Below, in pieces: positions 1 to 8,255 of a stretch of 64,000 bases of DNA. Position 1 is the stretch's first letter. The number at the start of each line of letters is the position of its first letter. Under the pieces are notes generated by a model. That model did no database searches. It had not been told where the DNA came from and saw nothing but the letters and a program-made list of their open reading frames with translations. Source of the DNA: Natrarchaeobaculum aegyptiacum (GTDB lineage: Archaea > Halobacteriota > Halobacteria > Halobacteriales > Natrialbaceae); contig NZ_CP019893.1 of the NCBI RefSeq assembly GCF_002156705.1, positions 3,844,001-3,908,000 on the forward strand, given 5' to 3'. The translations under genes and the position numbers were made by a program.

Positions 1-216
1 GGGACGCTGATCGGCTACGGGACCGTCACGATCGAGACCGCCTCCGGTACCGAACTCACGTTCCGGAACGTCGACGCGCCGAACGCGGTCCACGAACGAA
101 TCGACCGGCGACGCGACCGCAGAGCCTCGAGCGACGTTCCGGGCTCACGCGAGGACTGGCTGGCGGTTCGTGAAGAGGTCCGCGGCTGGCGACGCGCCCT
201 CGAGCGTCGGGGATAA
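1..216 (+). CDS. PH domain-containing protein, C-terminal fragment
   Basis: The frame is open from the left edge to a TAA and gives 71 residues, so the start lies outside the window. The text around GYGTVTIETASG and LTFRNVDAP is the end of a bacterial-type PH (bPH_2/YdbS-like) domain, in which a beta strand 'TVSIETASG' precedes 'V.NP..v.e.I...'. It is followed by a basic, Arg-rich tail. Such proteins are usually membrane anchored, but the membrane part is not visible here. Assignment is by motif only. Confidence 0.6.
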   Translation, partial: GTLIGYGTVTIETASGTELTFRNVDAPNAVHERIDRRRDRRASSDVPGSREDWLAVREEVRGWRRALERRG

Positions 217-260
217 TGCGACCGGGTGGCGGCCGATTTTCGTTCCGCGGCTGGCTCGTC

Positions 261-611
261 TCAGACCACCGTCGATATCGTGTAGACGTTGAGCACGACG
301 GCGATAGTCCACGGCGCGGCCAGTCCCGCCGGGATTATCGGCCGGTACGCGAGCGGTAACACGGGCCGACAGGCGAGACCGACGCCGACGGCGAACGCCT
401 TCAGCCCCAGCATACCGAGGAGGCCGTAGCCGTCGATGGCGGTCCGTGCGATCGGATTCGACTCGGCGAGCCCGAGATGCAGGCCCACGAACGTCGTCAC
501 GACGTCACCCACGAGCGAGAGCGCCACGAGTACCCAGAGGGCGCGCTCTAAGGCGACCGGAGAGACGTCGATCGGCAGTCGGTGGTGCGTGTACGCACCG
601 TCTGAACGCAT
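261..611 (-). CDS. Small membrane protein (DUF5658-like)
   Basis: About 116 residues with three to four hydrophobic stretches. A first helix runs into DVVTTFVGL, followed by a loop ESNPIAR and further helices near GLLGMLGLKAF and WTIAVVLNVYTI. The D-x-x-T then E-x-N-P pattern is typical of haloarchaeal DUF5658 family integral membrane proteins of unknown function. The frame extends upstream to 677, but I chose the ATG at 611 because the extra 22 residues are Gly/Arg-rich and unlike a signal or helix. It is monocistronic and convergent with the fragment at the left edge. Confidence 0.65.
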   Translation of the reverse strand: MRSDGAYTHHRLPIDVSPVALERALWVLVALSLVGDVVTTFVGLHLGLAESNPIARTAIDGYGLLGMLGLKAFAVGVGLACRPVLPLAYRPIIPAGLAAPWTIAVVLNVYTISTVV

Positions 612-973
612 AGGCCCCCGGCCGGAGTCGAACCGGCCGCCTGCGTGCGTGGCCCCAGGCATCGCCGACGGGAGCATCCGCGAGTTCCCCGCCGAGGGGT
701 TTCGTTATGGAACGCGTAGCGAATCGAACGCCGTCGATACCACCAACAGTGACCCTGCGAACGTCACACTCGAGCGGCCCGATCACCGGAAATTCACTGG
801 AAGTGGACGATTACCGGGTGATTTTCGCCGTTCGGTAGTCGGCACGCAGGCACAGGACCGACCGATACTCGTCAGTCGTCTGTCCTTTGTGCAAACTTCC
901 CGTGGCCGGGACGGCGGACGCGGTCATCGGGCACGCAAATGGTGCGCTGTACACCCCTGACGACGGCTCGGCG
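612..973. other. Intergenic region without a supported gene
   Basis: This stretch separates two minus-strand genes. Open frames on both strands look like composition-driven shadows. Near 613-640 the minus strand forms a GC-rich hairpin whose loop reads TTCGACT, like a tRNA T-arm, but no matching 5' acceptor half or anticodon arm was found. Confidence 0.5.
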
Positions 974-2770
974 TCAGATGACCGTCCCGTGTTTCTTGGC
1001 GGGGACCGACTTCTCGAGGTCGGCGTAGAAGTCGAACCGGCGCTCGAGTTGCGCACGGAGATCACTCGGCGGGACTATTTCGTCGATGACGACCTCGCTC
1101 GCCATCCGGTGGGCATCGATGTCTTCGCGGTAGGACTCCCGGAGGTCGTTCTCGGTGCGCTCGCGCTCTTCGGGGTCGTCGATCTCGGCCAGCTTTCGCG
1201 CGTAGACGGCGTTGATCGCCGCCTCGGGACCCATGATGGCGATTTCGCCCGAAGGGAGCGCGAGGACGCTCTCGGGATCGTAGGCCGGCCCGCCCATCGC
1301 GTAGATTCCCGCGCCGTAGGCCTTGCGGACGACGACGGTCTGCTGGGGGACCGTCGCAGACGATGTCGCGTAGATCATCCGCTTTCCCTGCTCTAAGATC
1401 CCGTCTTTCTCGACCTGCGAACCGGCCATGAAGCCGGGGGTATCACAGAGGTACAGCAACGGAACCCCGTAGGCGTCACAGGTCCAGATGAACTGGGCGG
1501 CCTTCTCGGCAGCGTCGGGGAAGATCGCGCCCGCGCGAGAGGCAGGCTGATTCGCCACGATCCCGATCGGTCGCCCGCCGATCCGGGCGAACGCCGTGAC
1601 GATTTCACCGCCGAAGTCGGGGCGCAACTCGAGCACCGAGTCTTCGTCGACGACGCGTTCGATCACGTCGTGCATGTCGTAGCCCCGATTCGGTTCCTGC
1701 GGGACGACCGCGTCGATGTCCTCGGGCGACTGTGCGGGCGGTCGCCCCTCTCGCCGAGGGGGCGACTCCTCGGCGTTGTCCGGCAGGTACGAGAGCAATT
1801 TCGCCGCGAGTTCGCGGGCGTGTTCTTCGTCCCGCGCGACGAGGTCCGCCGATCCCGACTCCCGGGCGTGGATCTGGGGTCCGCCGAGGTCCTCGAGGTC
1901 GATCTCCTCGCCGGTGACCATCTGGACCATCCGGGGAGAGGCGATGGCCATCGCGGACATGCCCTCGACCATGATCGTGAAGTCGGCGAAGACGGGCGTG
2001 TAGGCAGCACCGGCGATACAGGGGCCGTAGAGGACGCAGATCTGCGGAACGCGGCCCGAGAGCATCGAGTGGTTGTAGTAGTACTTCCCGATCCCCTCGC
2101 GGTTGGCGAAGAAGCCTGTCTGCTGGTCGATTCGGCCACCAGAAGAGTCCATCAGGTAGAGCACGGGCTTGCCGGTCTTCAGCGCGCGCTGTTGCATCCG
2201 GAGGAACTTCTCGACACCTTTCGCGGCCATGCTGCCGCGTTTGACCGTGTAATCGTTGGCCATGAAGTGGACGTCCCGGCCCTCGAACGTTGCGCCGCCC
2301 GTGAGGAGGCCGTCTGCTGGAAGCCGGTCGTCGGTGTCCTCACCGACGCCGTCGGGGTGCCAGTCGTCGAACGCAGCGAACGTTCCGTCTTCGAACAGGA
2401 AAGCATCCTCGTCCCCGCCGAACCACAGCTCGAGTCGGTCCCTGACGAACAGCTTTGCCGACTGCTCGAGTTGCTCGCGGTACTTCTCGGGACCGCCCTC
2501 GTGGACGTCCCGGATCTCCGCTCGAAGTCGTCGCTCCCGTTCGGTCGGTCTCCTGCCGTCCGAACGCTGTCGATCAGCGCCATCAGCGACCCCGGCGTCG
2601 TGATCGTCGCCATCATCGTCGCTACTCGAGCCGTCGTACTCGTGGACTGCCGCCGGCTCGGTGTCGTCGCCGACGACCACCTCGATCCGTTCCTCGAGGT
2701 GAGAAGACAGTGCGGCGGCGATCGCTGCGGCCTCGGCCTCGGTCGCCCCCTGTGAGATCCGAACGCGCAT
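974..2770 (-). CDS. Acyl-CoA carboxylase, carboxyltransferase (beta) subunit with N-terminal PccX-like extension
   Basis: A 598-residue carboxyltransferase that moves carboxyl from biotin to an acyl-CoA (propionyl-, methylcrotonyl- or similar). Both halves of the crotonase-like fold are visible. The N-half has MANDYTVKRGSMAAKG, DSSGGRIDQQTG and GPCIAGAAYTP. The C-half has ASRAGAIFPDAAEKAAQF, CDTPGFMAG and AYGAGIYAMGG. The two Gly-Gly/Ala-Gly sites form the oxyanion holes. Residues 1-70 (start RVRISQGATEAEAAAI) resemble the small accessory PccX/epsilon-type subunit, so two subunits may be fused. The start is the ATG at 2770. An in-frame extension to 2956 is low-complexity and rejected. The biotin carboxylase partner is not adjacent. 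Substrate specificity cannot be read from sequence. Confidence 0.9.
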   Translation of the reverse strand: MRVRISQGATEAEAAAIAAALSSHLEERIEVVVGDDTEPAAVHEYDGSSSDDDGDDHDAGVADGADRQRSDGRRPTERERRLRAEIRDVHEGGPEKYREQLEQSAKLFVRDRLELWFGGDEDAFLFEDGTFAAFDDWHPDGVGEDTDDRLPADGLLTGGATFEGRDVHFMANDYTVKRGSMAAKGVEKFLRMQQRALKTGKPVLYLMDSSGGRIDQQTGFFANREGIGKYYYNHSMLSGRVPQICVLYGPCIAGAAYTPVFADFTIMVEGMSAMAIASPRMVQMVTGEEIDLEDLGGPQIHARESGSADLVARDEEHARELAAKLLSYLPDNAEESPPRREGRPPAQSPEDIDAVVPQEPNRGYDMHDVIERVVDEDSVLELRPDFGGEIVTAFARIGGRPIGIVANQPASRAGAIFPDAAEKAAQFIWTCDAYGVPLLYLCDTPGFMAGSQVEKDGILEQGKRMIYATSSATVPQQTVVVRKAYGAGIYAMGGPAYDPESVLALPSGEIAIMGPEAAINAVYARKLAEIDDPEERERTENDLRESYREDIDAHRMASEVVIDEIVPPSDLRAQLERRFDFYADLEKSVPAKKHGTVI

Positions 2771-3246
2771 ACCACGAGATGTGTGCGGAGCGTCAAAATC
2801 GTGCCGGGCGTTCGCAGGCTCGGCGCTGTCTACGGATCGGGAAGACAGAAGAGCGACGAAACGGCGACGGGGGCCGAGAAGGCGATAGCCGAAAGGGGAG
2901 GAGTCGATCGGTCCGCAGGAGGGCGACGCCGAGTCCACGGTATTCGGTTCCAGCAATCCCTGCGGCTGGATCGGTGAATCGCAGGCCGAAGACGGACGAT
3001 CCGTCCGTCGGCGGGTGGACGAGAGCCGACGGAACGGTCGAGATCCGTTCGGGGTGGGTCAGGTCGGTCGAAAACGCCCCTCGCAGACGACGAGGAGCGG
3101 TCGAGGGGGGGTTGGGGCCAACCTGTCGAACGACGTGCCTCCGTGGTCACCAGCACGGAGACGGTTCGTACTCGTCGTCGGTCCCACAGATAGCCTCGCG
3201 TGTAGCCGTCCACACATTAAGTCGGGGCCGAGAAAACGAGAGTCGA
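2771..3246. other. Intergenic region without a supported gene
   Basis: This 476-bp gap lies between the carboxylase start and the end of tfb. A 127-residue minus-strand frame crosses it, but it is Arg/Ser/Pro-rich with no start context or recognisable domain. It probably holds the carboxylase promoter and the tfb 3' end; I see no RNA gene. Confidence 0.5.
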
Positions 3247-4272
3247 TCAGGCCACGGCGCCGCCTTCGGCCTCGAGCAGTTCGTGGTATCGATTGCGGAT
3301 GGTCACTTCCGAGATGCTCGCGACGTCGCTGACGTCGTTCTGGGTGACCTTCTCGTTGGTCAGCAACGCGCCGGCGTAGACCGCCGCTGCGGCGAGACCG
3401 ACGGGCGACTTCCCACTGTGGATGCCCGAATCCTTCGCGGTCTTGAGCAACTGGCGGGCTCGACGTTCGGTCTCGTCGGAGAGGTCGAGGTCGCTCGCAA
3501 AGCGCGGGACGTACTGCTCGGGGTCGGCGGGTTTGACCTCGAGCCCCAGTTCGCGCACCACGTAGCGGTACGTGCGAGCAACTTCGTCTTTCTCGACGCG
3601 GCTGACCGCCGAGATCTCGTCGAGGCTGCGCGGCGTGCCAGCCTGTCGAGCCGACGCGTACAGCGAGGCCGTCGCGACGCCCTCGATCGATCGCCCGGGG
3701 AGGAGGTCCTCCTCGAGTGCGCGCCGGTAGATGACCGACGCGGTTTCGCGGACGTTCTCGGGGAGGCCGAGTGCGCTGGCCATCCGGTCGATCTCACCGA
3801 GGGCCTGCTTTAAGTTACGCTCTTTGCTGTCCCGGGTGCGGAAGCGCTCGTTCCAGGTGCGCAGCCGCTGCATCTTCTGGCGCTGCCGACTCGAGAGCGC
3901 CCGACCGTAGGCGTCTTTGTCCTGCCAGCCGATGTTGGTCGACAGGCCCTGGTCGTGCATCATGTTCGTGGTGGGCGCACCGACGCGGCTCTTCTCGTCT
4001 TTCTCGGCGGCGTCGAACGCGCGCCACTCGGGACCGCGGTCGATCTCGCCCTCGTCGACGACGAGCCCACACTCCTCACAGACGGTCTCGGCGTGCTCGG
4101 CGTCGGAGAGGAGCCGACCGCCACACTCGGGGCACTCCTCGCGTTCGCGGTCGGTCTCCTCTCGCTCTCGCTCCCGCTCCCGCTGGCGACCGTCGGGAGC
4201 GTCCTCGAGCGTCGTCGTTTCGTCGTCGGCCAGTCGCTCGTCGCTGTGCGTTCGAATCGGGGTGTCAGTCAT
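3247..4272 (-). CDS. tfb: Transcription initiation factor IIB (TFB)
   Basis: A 341-residue archaeal TFIIB. TFB bridges TBP at the TATA/BRE promoter and RNA polymerase. Residues 47-68 form the zinc ribbon (CPEC...CEEC). The B-reader/linker region includes RVGAPTTNMMHDQGLSTN, and two cyclin-like repeats cover about residues 130-220 and 230-320, ending in a recognition-helix pattern VSEV-like (SISEVTIRNRYHELLE). Between residues 30 and 46 there is an Arg/Glu repeat tract (REREREREETDRERE) that is longer than usual and probably disordered. Haloarchaea carry several tfb paralogues for promoter choice. Which paralogue this is cannot be told here. It is divergent from gatC with a 264-bp shared upstream region. 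Confidence 0.97.
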   Translation of the reverse strand: MTDTPIRTHSDERLADDETTTLEDAPDGRQREREREREETDREREECPECGGRLLSDAEHAETVCEECGLVVDEGEIDRGPEWRAFDAAEKDEKSRVGAPTTNMMHDQGLSTNIGWQDKDAYGRALSSRQRQKMQRLRTWNERFRTRDSKERNLKQALGEIDRMASALGLPENVRETASVIYRRALEEDLLPGRSIEGVATASLYASARQAGTPRSLDEISAVSRVEKDEVARTYRYVVRELGLEVKPADPEQYVPRFASDLDLSDETERRARQLLKTAKDSGIHSGKSPVGLAAAAVYAGALLTNEKVTQNDVSDVASISEVTIRNRYHELLEAEGGAVA

Positions 4273-4499
4273 TGTATTGAACTGTTCGAAGGGGTGACTG
4301 AAAATCGTCTGACGTGGACCAGTCTAGGGTCGTTCACGCACTTAAAAACTGCGATAGTAAAGCTCTCGATTCCGGACCGTTCGCTATCGCAGCGACGGTC
4401 GACTCCGGCGCGGGCGAACGGAAACCAGACGTTACTGTCGCCAGCGAGCGTGGTGGACAGACGACGCCACCAGACCTTCGTTCGCCCACACGTACACAT

Positions 4500-4510
4500 C
4501 GAAACCCTTA
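4500..4510 (+). promoter_or_regulatory. Core promoter (BRE/TATA-like) for gatC
   Basis: CGAAACCCTTA lies 27-37 nt upstream of the gatC ATG. This matches the haloarchaeal BRE plus TATA-like element seen before leaderless genes, so transcription probably begins at or next to the start codon. Confidence 0.5.
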
Positions 4511-4536
4511 CTCCCCGGAGTCCGGTTTCCACAGGT

Positions 4537-4815
4537 ATGAGCGACGACGCCGTCAGCCCGGAGGAGGTCCGCCACGTCGCGGAGCTGGCACGGGTCGACC
4601 TCGCAGACGACGAGGTCGACCGGTTCACCCGGCAGTTCGCGGAGATCCTCGAGTACTTCGAGACCCTAGACGAGGTCCCGGAAGTCGATACCGAGGCCGA
4701 CCTGACGAACGTGATGCGACCCGACGAGGTGCGTGACTCACTCGAGACCACGGAGGCACTCGAGAACGCACCGGAGACCGAAGACGGCTACTTTAAGGGG
4801 CCGAACGTCTCGTAA
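4537..4815 (+). CDS. gatC: Aspartyl/glutamyl-tRNA amidotransferase subunit C
   Basis: A 92-residue GatC. This subunit wraps GatA and GatB in the GatCAB complex, which converts Asp-tRNA(Asn) to Asn-tRNA(Asn), and in some organisms Glu-tRNA(Gln). Typical features are the N-terminal helix VSPEEVRHVAELARVDL, the helix FAEILEYFETLDEV, the segment MRPDEVR and the C-terminal DGYFKGPNV. It is followed after 2 nt by gatA, so the two are one operon. gatB is not in the window. Confidence 0.95.
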   Translation: MSDDAVSPEEVRHVAELARVDLADDEVDRFTRQFAEILEYFETLDEVPEVDTEADLTNVMRPDEVRDSLETTEALENAPETEDGYFKGPNVS

Positions 4816-4817
4816 CC

Positions 4818-6137
4818 ATGTCGGAGAACGCGTTCATCACCGAAGAGAGGATCGAAGGGGCCGAGGAGGGGCCACTCGCCGGTCGAACCGTCGCCGTCAA
4901 GGACAACATCTCCACCGAGGGCGTCCGGACGACCTGCGGATCGGCGATGCTCGCCGAGTACGTCCCACCCTACGACGCGACCGTCGTCTCCCGGCTCAAG
5001 GAGGCCGGCGCGACCATCGTCGGCAAGACCAACATGGACGAGTTCGGGATGGGAACGACGACCGAGACCTCCCACTTCGGGGCGACGGACAATCCCGCCG
5101 CACCCGGTCACGTTCCCGGCGGTTCCTCCGGGGGCTCCGCGGCCGCGGTCGCCGCTGGCGACGCCGATCTCGCACTCGGTTCCGACACCGGCGGTTCGAT
5201 CCGCTGTCCGGCCGCCTTCTGTGGCGTCGTCGGGATCAAGCCCACCTACGGACTGGTCTCGCGATACGGCCTCGTCGCCTACGGTAACAGTCTCGAGCAG
5301 ATCGGCCCGTTCGCGAACACCGTCGAAGACGCCGCTGCACTGCTCGACGTGATCGCGGGTGCGGACGACCGGGACGCGACGACTCGCGAGCCGCCACGCG
5401 GCTCGGACGGTCGAGCGGGCGGCGCCCGAGAGGCGCAGGGCGAAGACGACGAACCGAACTACGCCGACGCCGCCACCGGCGACGTCGACGGCCTCGAGAT
5501 TGGTGTCCCCACCGAACTCCTCGATGGGGCCGACGAGGGCGTCGTCGAGACCTTCTGGGACGCCATCGCCGCTCTCGAGGACGAGGGCGCGAGCTACCAC
5601 GAGGTCTCGCTGCCGTCGGTCGAACACGCCGTCGAGGCCTACTACGTGATCGCGATGTCGGAAGCCTCCTCGAACCTCGCGCGATTCGACGGCGTGCGCT
5701 ACGGCCACTCCGGTGGTTTCGACGGCAACTGGAACGAGACCTTCGCACAGGCCCGCAAGGAGGGCTTCGGCGACGAGGTCAAACGCCGCATCCTGCTCGG
5801 CACCTACGCGCTCTCGGCCGGCTACCACGACAAGTACTACAAGAAGGCACAGGACGCCCGCGCCTGGGTCAAGCAGGACTTCGACGAGGCACTCACCGAG
5901 GCCGACGTCCTCGCGTCGCCGACGATGCCGATCCCGCCGTTCGAACTCGGCGAAAGCCTCGACGACCCGCTCCAGATGTATCTCGCAGACGCGAACACCG
6001 TGCCCGTGAACCTCGCGGACCTGCCGGCGATCTCCGTCCCGGCCGGCGAGACCGACGGCCTCCCCGTCGGCCTCCAGCTCGTCGGACCGGCGTTCGGCGA
6101 ACGCACGATCGTTCGTGCCGCCAGCGCGCTGGCCTGA
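4818..6137 (+). CDS. gatA: Aspartyl/glutamyl-tRNA amidotransferase subunit A
   Basis: A 439-residue amidase-signature enzyme. It releases ammonia from glutamine for transamidation of mischarged tRNA in GatCAB. The Lys-Ser-Ser triad is visible: Lys28 in VAVKDN, the cis-Ser in GGSSGGSAAA (about residues 103-104) and the nucleophile Ser127 in DTGGSIRCPA. A 30-residue hydrophilic insert near residues 190-215 (Arg/Gly/Glu-rich, before PNYADAATGDVDG) sits where bacterial enzymes have a short loop and looks like a halophilic lineage insertion. The start ATG follows the gatC stop by 2 nt. Confidence 0.96.
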   Translation: MSENAFITEERIEGAEEGPLAGRTVAVKDNISTEGVRTTCGSAMLAEYVPPYDATVVSRLKEAGATIVGKTNMDEFGMGTTTETSHFGATDNPAAPGHVPGGSSGGSAAAVAAGDADLALGSDTGGSIRCPAAFCGVVGIKPTYGLVSRYGLVAYGNSLEQIGPFANTVEDAAALLDVIAGADDRDATTREPPRGSDGRAGGAREAQGEDDEPNYADAATGDVDGLEIGVPTELLDGADEGVVETFWDAIAALEDEGASYHEVSLPSVEHAVEAYYVIAMSEASSNLARFDGVRYGHSGGFDGNWNETFAQARKEGFGDEVKRRILLGTYALSAGYHDKYYKKAQDARAWVKQDFDEALTEADVLASPTMPIPPFELGESLDDPLQMYLADANTVPVNLADLPAISVPAGETDGLPVGLQLVGPAFGERTIVRAASALA

Positions 6138-6230
6138 GCGGCCTACCGCTTTGTCCTCCGGTGGTTTCCCGAGCGATACTTACTTGCTACTGTAGCACAC
6201 ACGTAGCGTAACCCGCAATCCGGGGATTCG

Positions 6231-6701
6231 ATGATCCGAACTGGAGAGACAGAGATTCCGTTCGACGACTTCGCCAGCCAGTGTGACCTCGTCGAGTCGT
6301 ACTTCGGGGAGGCGATCGACGACGTCGCCCTCTACGCGCCCGTCTCGAAACCCCAGCTCGTCGCCGTCCTCGCCAGAGCACAGGTTACCGGCCGTGAGCG
6401 AACCCCGGAACGGCTGGCCGACCGCGGCGAGGTCGTCTACCGCTCGAGCCACGAGTCGATGTGGCTCCTCGAGCCCGGCTTCTGGGACGACGTTCGGGAC
6501 GAACACCACCTCCGCCTCGACGAACGACGGGCCGCTCGAGCCGTCCACCACCGCGTCCTCGAGGCCGTCGTCGACGCTGCGACGGTCCCCAGTTTTCGGT
6601 CGAGAGGAGCCGACTCGAAGTCTGTTCCCGGAACAGTCGCAGCTGCCGACCGCAACCACCGCCGGGACCCGTTCGTCCTCGTCACTGACGCCGACCCGTG
6701 A
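6231..6701 (+). CDS. Conserved hypothetical protein
   Basis: A 156-residue soluble acidic protein of unknown function. The first 110 residues look folded (IPFDDFASQCDLVESYFGEAIDDVALYAPVS, then VVYRSSHESMWLLEPGFWDDVRDEH), while the last 45 residues are Arg/Asp-rich and probably flexible. It lies 93 bp after gatA on the same strand, but its own start region suggests separate transcription. I recognise no domain. Confidence 0.55.
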   Translation: MIRTGETEIPFDDFASQCDLVESYFGEAIDDVALYAPVSKPQLVAVLARAQVTGRERTPERLADRGEVVYRSSHESMWLLEPGFWDDVRDEHHLRLDERRAARAVHHRVLEAVVDAATVPSFRSRGADSKSVPGTVAAADRNHRRDPFVLVTDADP

Positions 6702-6792
6702 TCGGTGAGCGGTGACCACAACGGTGCTCGCCGTCTCGCGTTCGGTACCGAAAAACAGTTTGCAGACCGCTCGAGTCGCTCTCGAGGTCGCC

Positions 6793-7152
6793 TTATTCCT
6801 CGTAGGCGAGGTTCATGATCCACTGTGAGAATGCGTCACTGTTCGGGTCGACTTCCTCTTCGCCGATAAATGGCGAGAGCATGTCGCCGGCCATCAACAG
6901 CGTGAAGTCCAGGTCGCGAGCCGTCGGCGTGATGTAGTAGGTGTTGTGTCCGTCGTAGACGGCCTCCTCGCGGTCGACGAGTTCCTTCTCGACGAGCGAT
7001 TCGACGATTCGGCTTCCCTTGCGCGAGGAGACGTCGAGTTCCTTCCAGAAGTCGCTCTGGTGGATACCACCGGACTCCCGGACCAGCTCGAGACCGGCGC
7101 GTTCGTCCTCCGAGAGTTCGGCTTCGAGCGTCGAGACGCTCACTGGGACCAC
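6793..7152 (-). CDS. Winged helix-turn-helix transcriptional regulator
   Basis: A 119-residue protein dominated by a wHTH domain. Helices are in LSEDERAGLELVRESGG and IHQSDFWKELDVSSRKGSRIVESLVEKELVDREE, and the wing is VYDGHNTYYITPT. The layout is MarR/Lrp-like (GGIHQSDFWKEL is the first HTH helix). The C-terminal 40 residues (LDFTLLMAGDMLSPFIGEEEVD) may bind a ligand or partner. A GTG at 7143 (reading SVSTLEAEL) is an equally good start. It is a conserved single-copy haloarchaeal regulator type; its targets are unknown. Confidence 0.75.
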   Translation of the reverse strand: MVPVSVSTLEAELSEDERAGLELVRESGGIHQSDFWKELDVSSRKGSRIVESLVEKELVDREEAVYDGHNTYYITPTARDLDFTLLMAGDMLSPFIGEEEVDPNSDAFSQWIMNLAYEE

Positions 7153-7257
7153 CCCACTGGTACGGTCTCAGCGACCGTCCCCGTTGCCGTCTCGAGGTCC
7201 AGGACCGACGCGGTAGACAGGCGTCCGTTCATACCTACACGACCGAGCGGAAGCCGC

Positions 7258-8061
7258 TTAAATGTGGCCTTCGCCCGCACGCTCGCCGCAACGTCCGTCT
7301 CCTCCGACACAACCGGCCCGACCGAGCGGACCGCAGTCGATCGGCTCGAACGTCGTCCGGCAGGGCGGCCCGGCCGCGAACCGGTACTCGAGGTCGTCGC
7401 CGACCGCGAGCAGAGATGACGATCGGGTGCCGAAGCCGTTCCGGTGGAGGCAGACGCCGTAGTCGTGGTCACCGAGGACTACCGCGGCCCGATCGAGCCA
7501 CTGCTCGTGGGACTCGCCGGGTTCAGGTTCGAGTTCGGCTCGTACCTGTCGACCGTTTTCGGCCTGTTCGCGAGCGGCCACAGAGCGTTCCGCCGGGGGA
7601 TCGACGTGGTCGTCGACGGCGGCGTTGACGACGACGTGAACCCCGGGGTCGAAGTCGATCCGCTCGAGGTCGCCGTTCCAGCAGTAACAGACGGCGCAGT
7701 CGGCGTCGGCCAGCACGAGATAGAAACCCTCGTACTCGATAGCTGCCGTCGATTCCTCGACGAGGCCGGCAGCGTCTTCGACCGACTCGGCCTCGAGGGT
7801 ATCGGCAACCAGCAGGCCACGGGATCGCTCGCCAGCGAGATCGGCGTCGTTCCACTTGTTCGTGATACCGGCGAAGAGGCCGTGTTCGTTGGCGCCGATC
7901 CAGGTTCCACCCGCCTCGCCGTCTCTGGGTGCGACGACCGTCGGATCGTCACCACGGACAGCCGGTGGGGCGGAGTCGCGCTCGAGTGACTCGTCACGGT
8001 TCGCGGCGACGACGACCGGTGCGTCCTCGAAGACTTGCCAGGCGAGCGTCAGGGTACACAC
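7258..8061 (-). CDS. NRDE family protein (TANGO2 homologue)
   Basis: A 267-residue protein starting at a GTG so that it reads (M)CTLTLAW. The family begins with Met-Cys and has the NRDE motif, seen here as VVVAANRDESLER. Other family segments are PRDGEAGGTWIGAN and GLFAGITN. The conserved Cys2 resembles the N-terminal nucleophile of Ntn-hydrolase-like folds, and eukaryotic TANGO2 is linked to haem and lipid handling, but the biochemical role is not settled. The frame continues to 8178, but only the GTG at 8061 gives the family N-terminus. Confidence 0.88.
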   Translation of the reverse strand: MCTLTLAWQVFEDAPVVVAANRDESLERDSAPPAVRGDDPTVVAPRDGEAGGTWIGANEHGLFAGITNKWNDADLAGERSRGLLVADTLEAESVEDAAGLVEESTAAIEYEGFYLVLADADCAVCYCWNGDLERIDFDPGVHVVVNAAVDDHVDPPAERSVAAREQAENGRQVRAELEPEPGESHEQWLDRAAVVLGDHDYGVCLHRNGFGTRSSSLLAVGDDLEYRFAAGPPCRTTFEPIDCGPLGRAGCVGGDGRCGERAGEGHI

Positions 8062-8255
8062 AGGCGAAGCCTCGCACGCGAGCGTCTTAAGAGTCTCCAC
8101 CGGTGACCGGTTCCGATACGGTTCGCCCGCGAGGATGCGGAGTCGAACGGACGACGATACCCGACGGGCTGGAATCACCGCCCGGCAGTAGTGACGTCAC
8201 CAGCAGATCGACCAGAAAGGGGATCGCGAATGAACGGTACGCGAGCGCCGACGTC

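Noticed and set aside
611-700. tRNA-like T-arm with TTCGACT loop on the minus strand near 613-640
   Set aside because: No matching 5' acceptor half, D-arm or anticodon arm could be found within 150 bp, even allowing an intron.
1670-2755. 361-codon plus-strand frame opposite the carboxylase
   Set aside because: Antisense shadow caused by GC-rich codon use; no domain and the minus-strand gene is certain.
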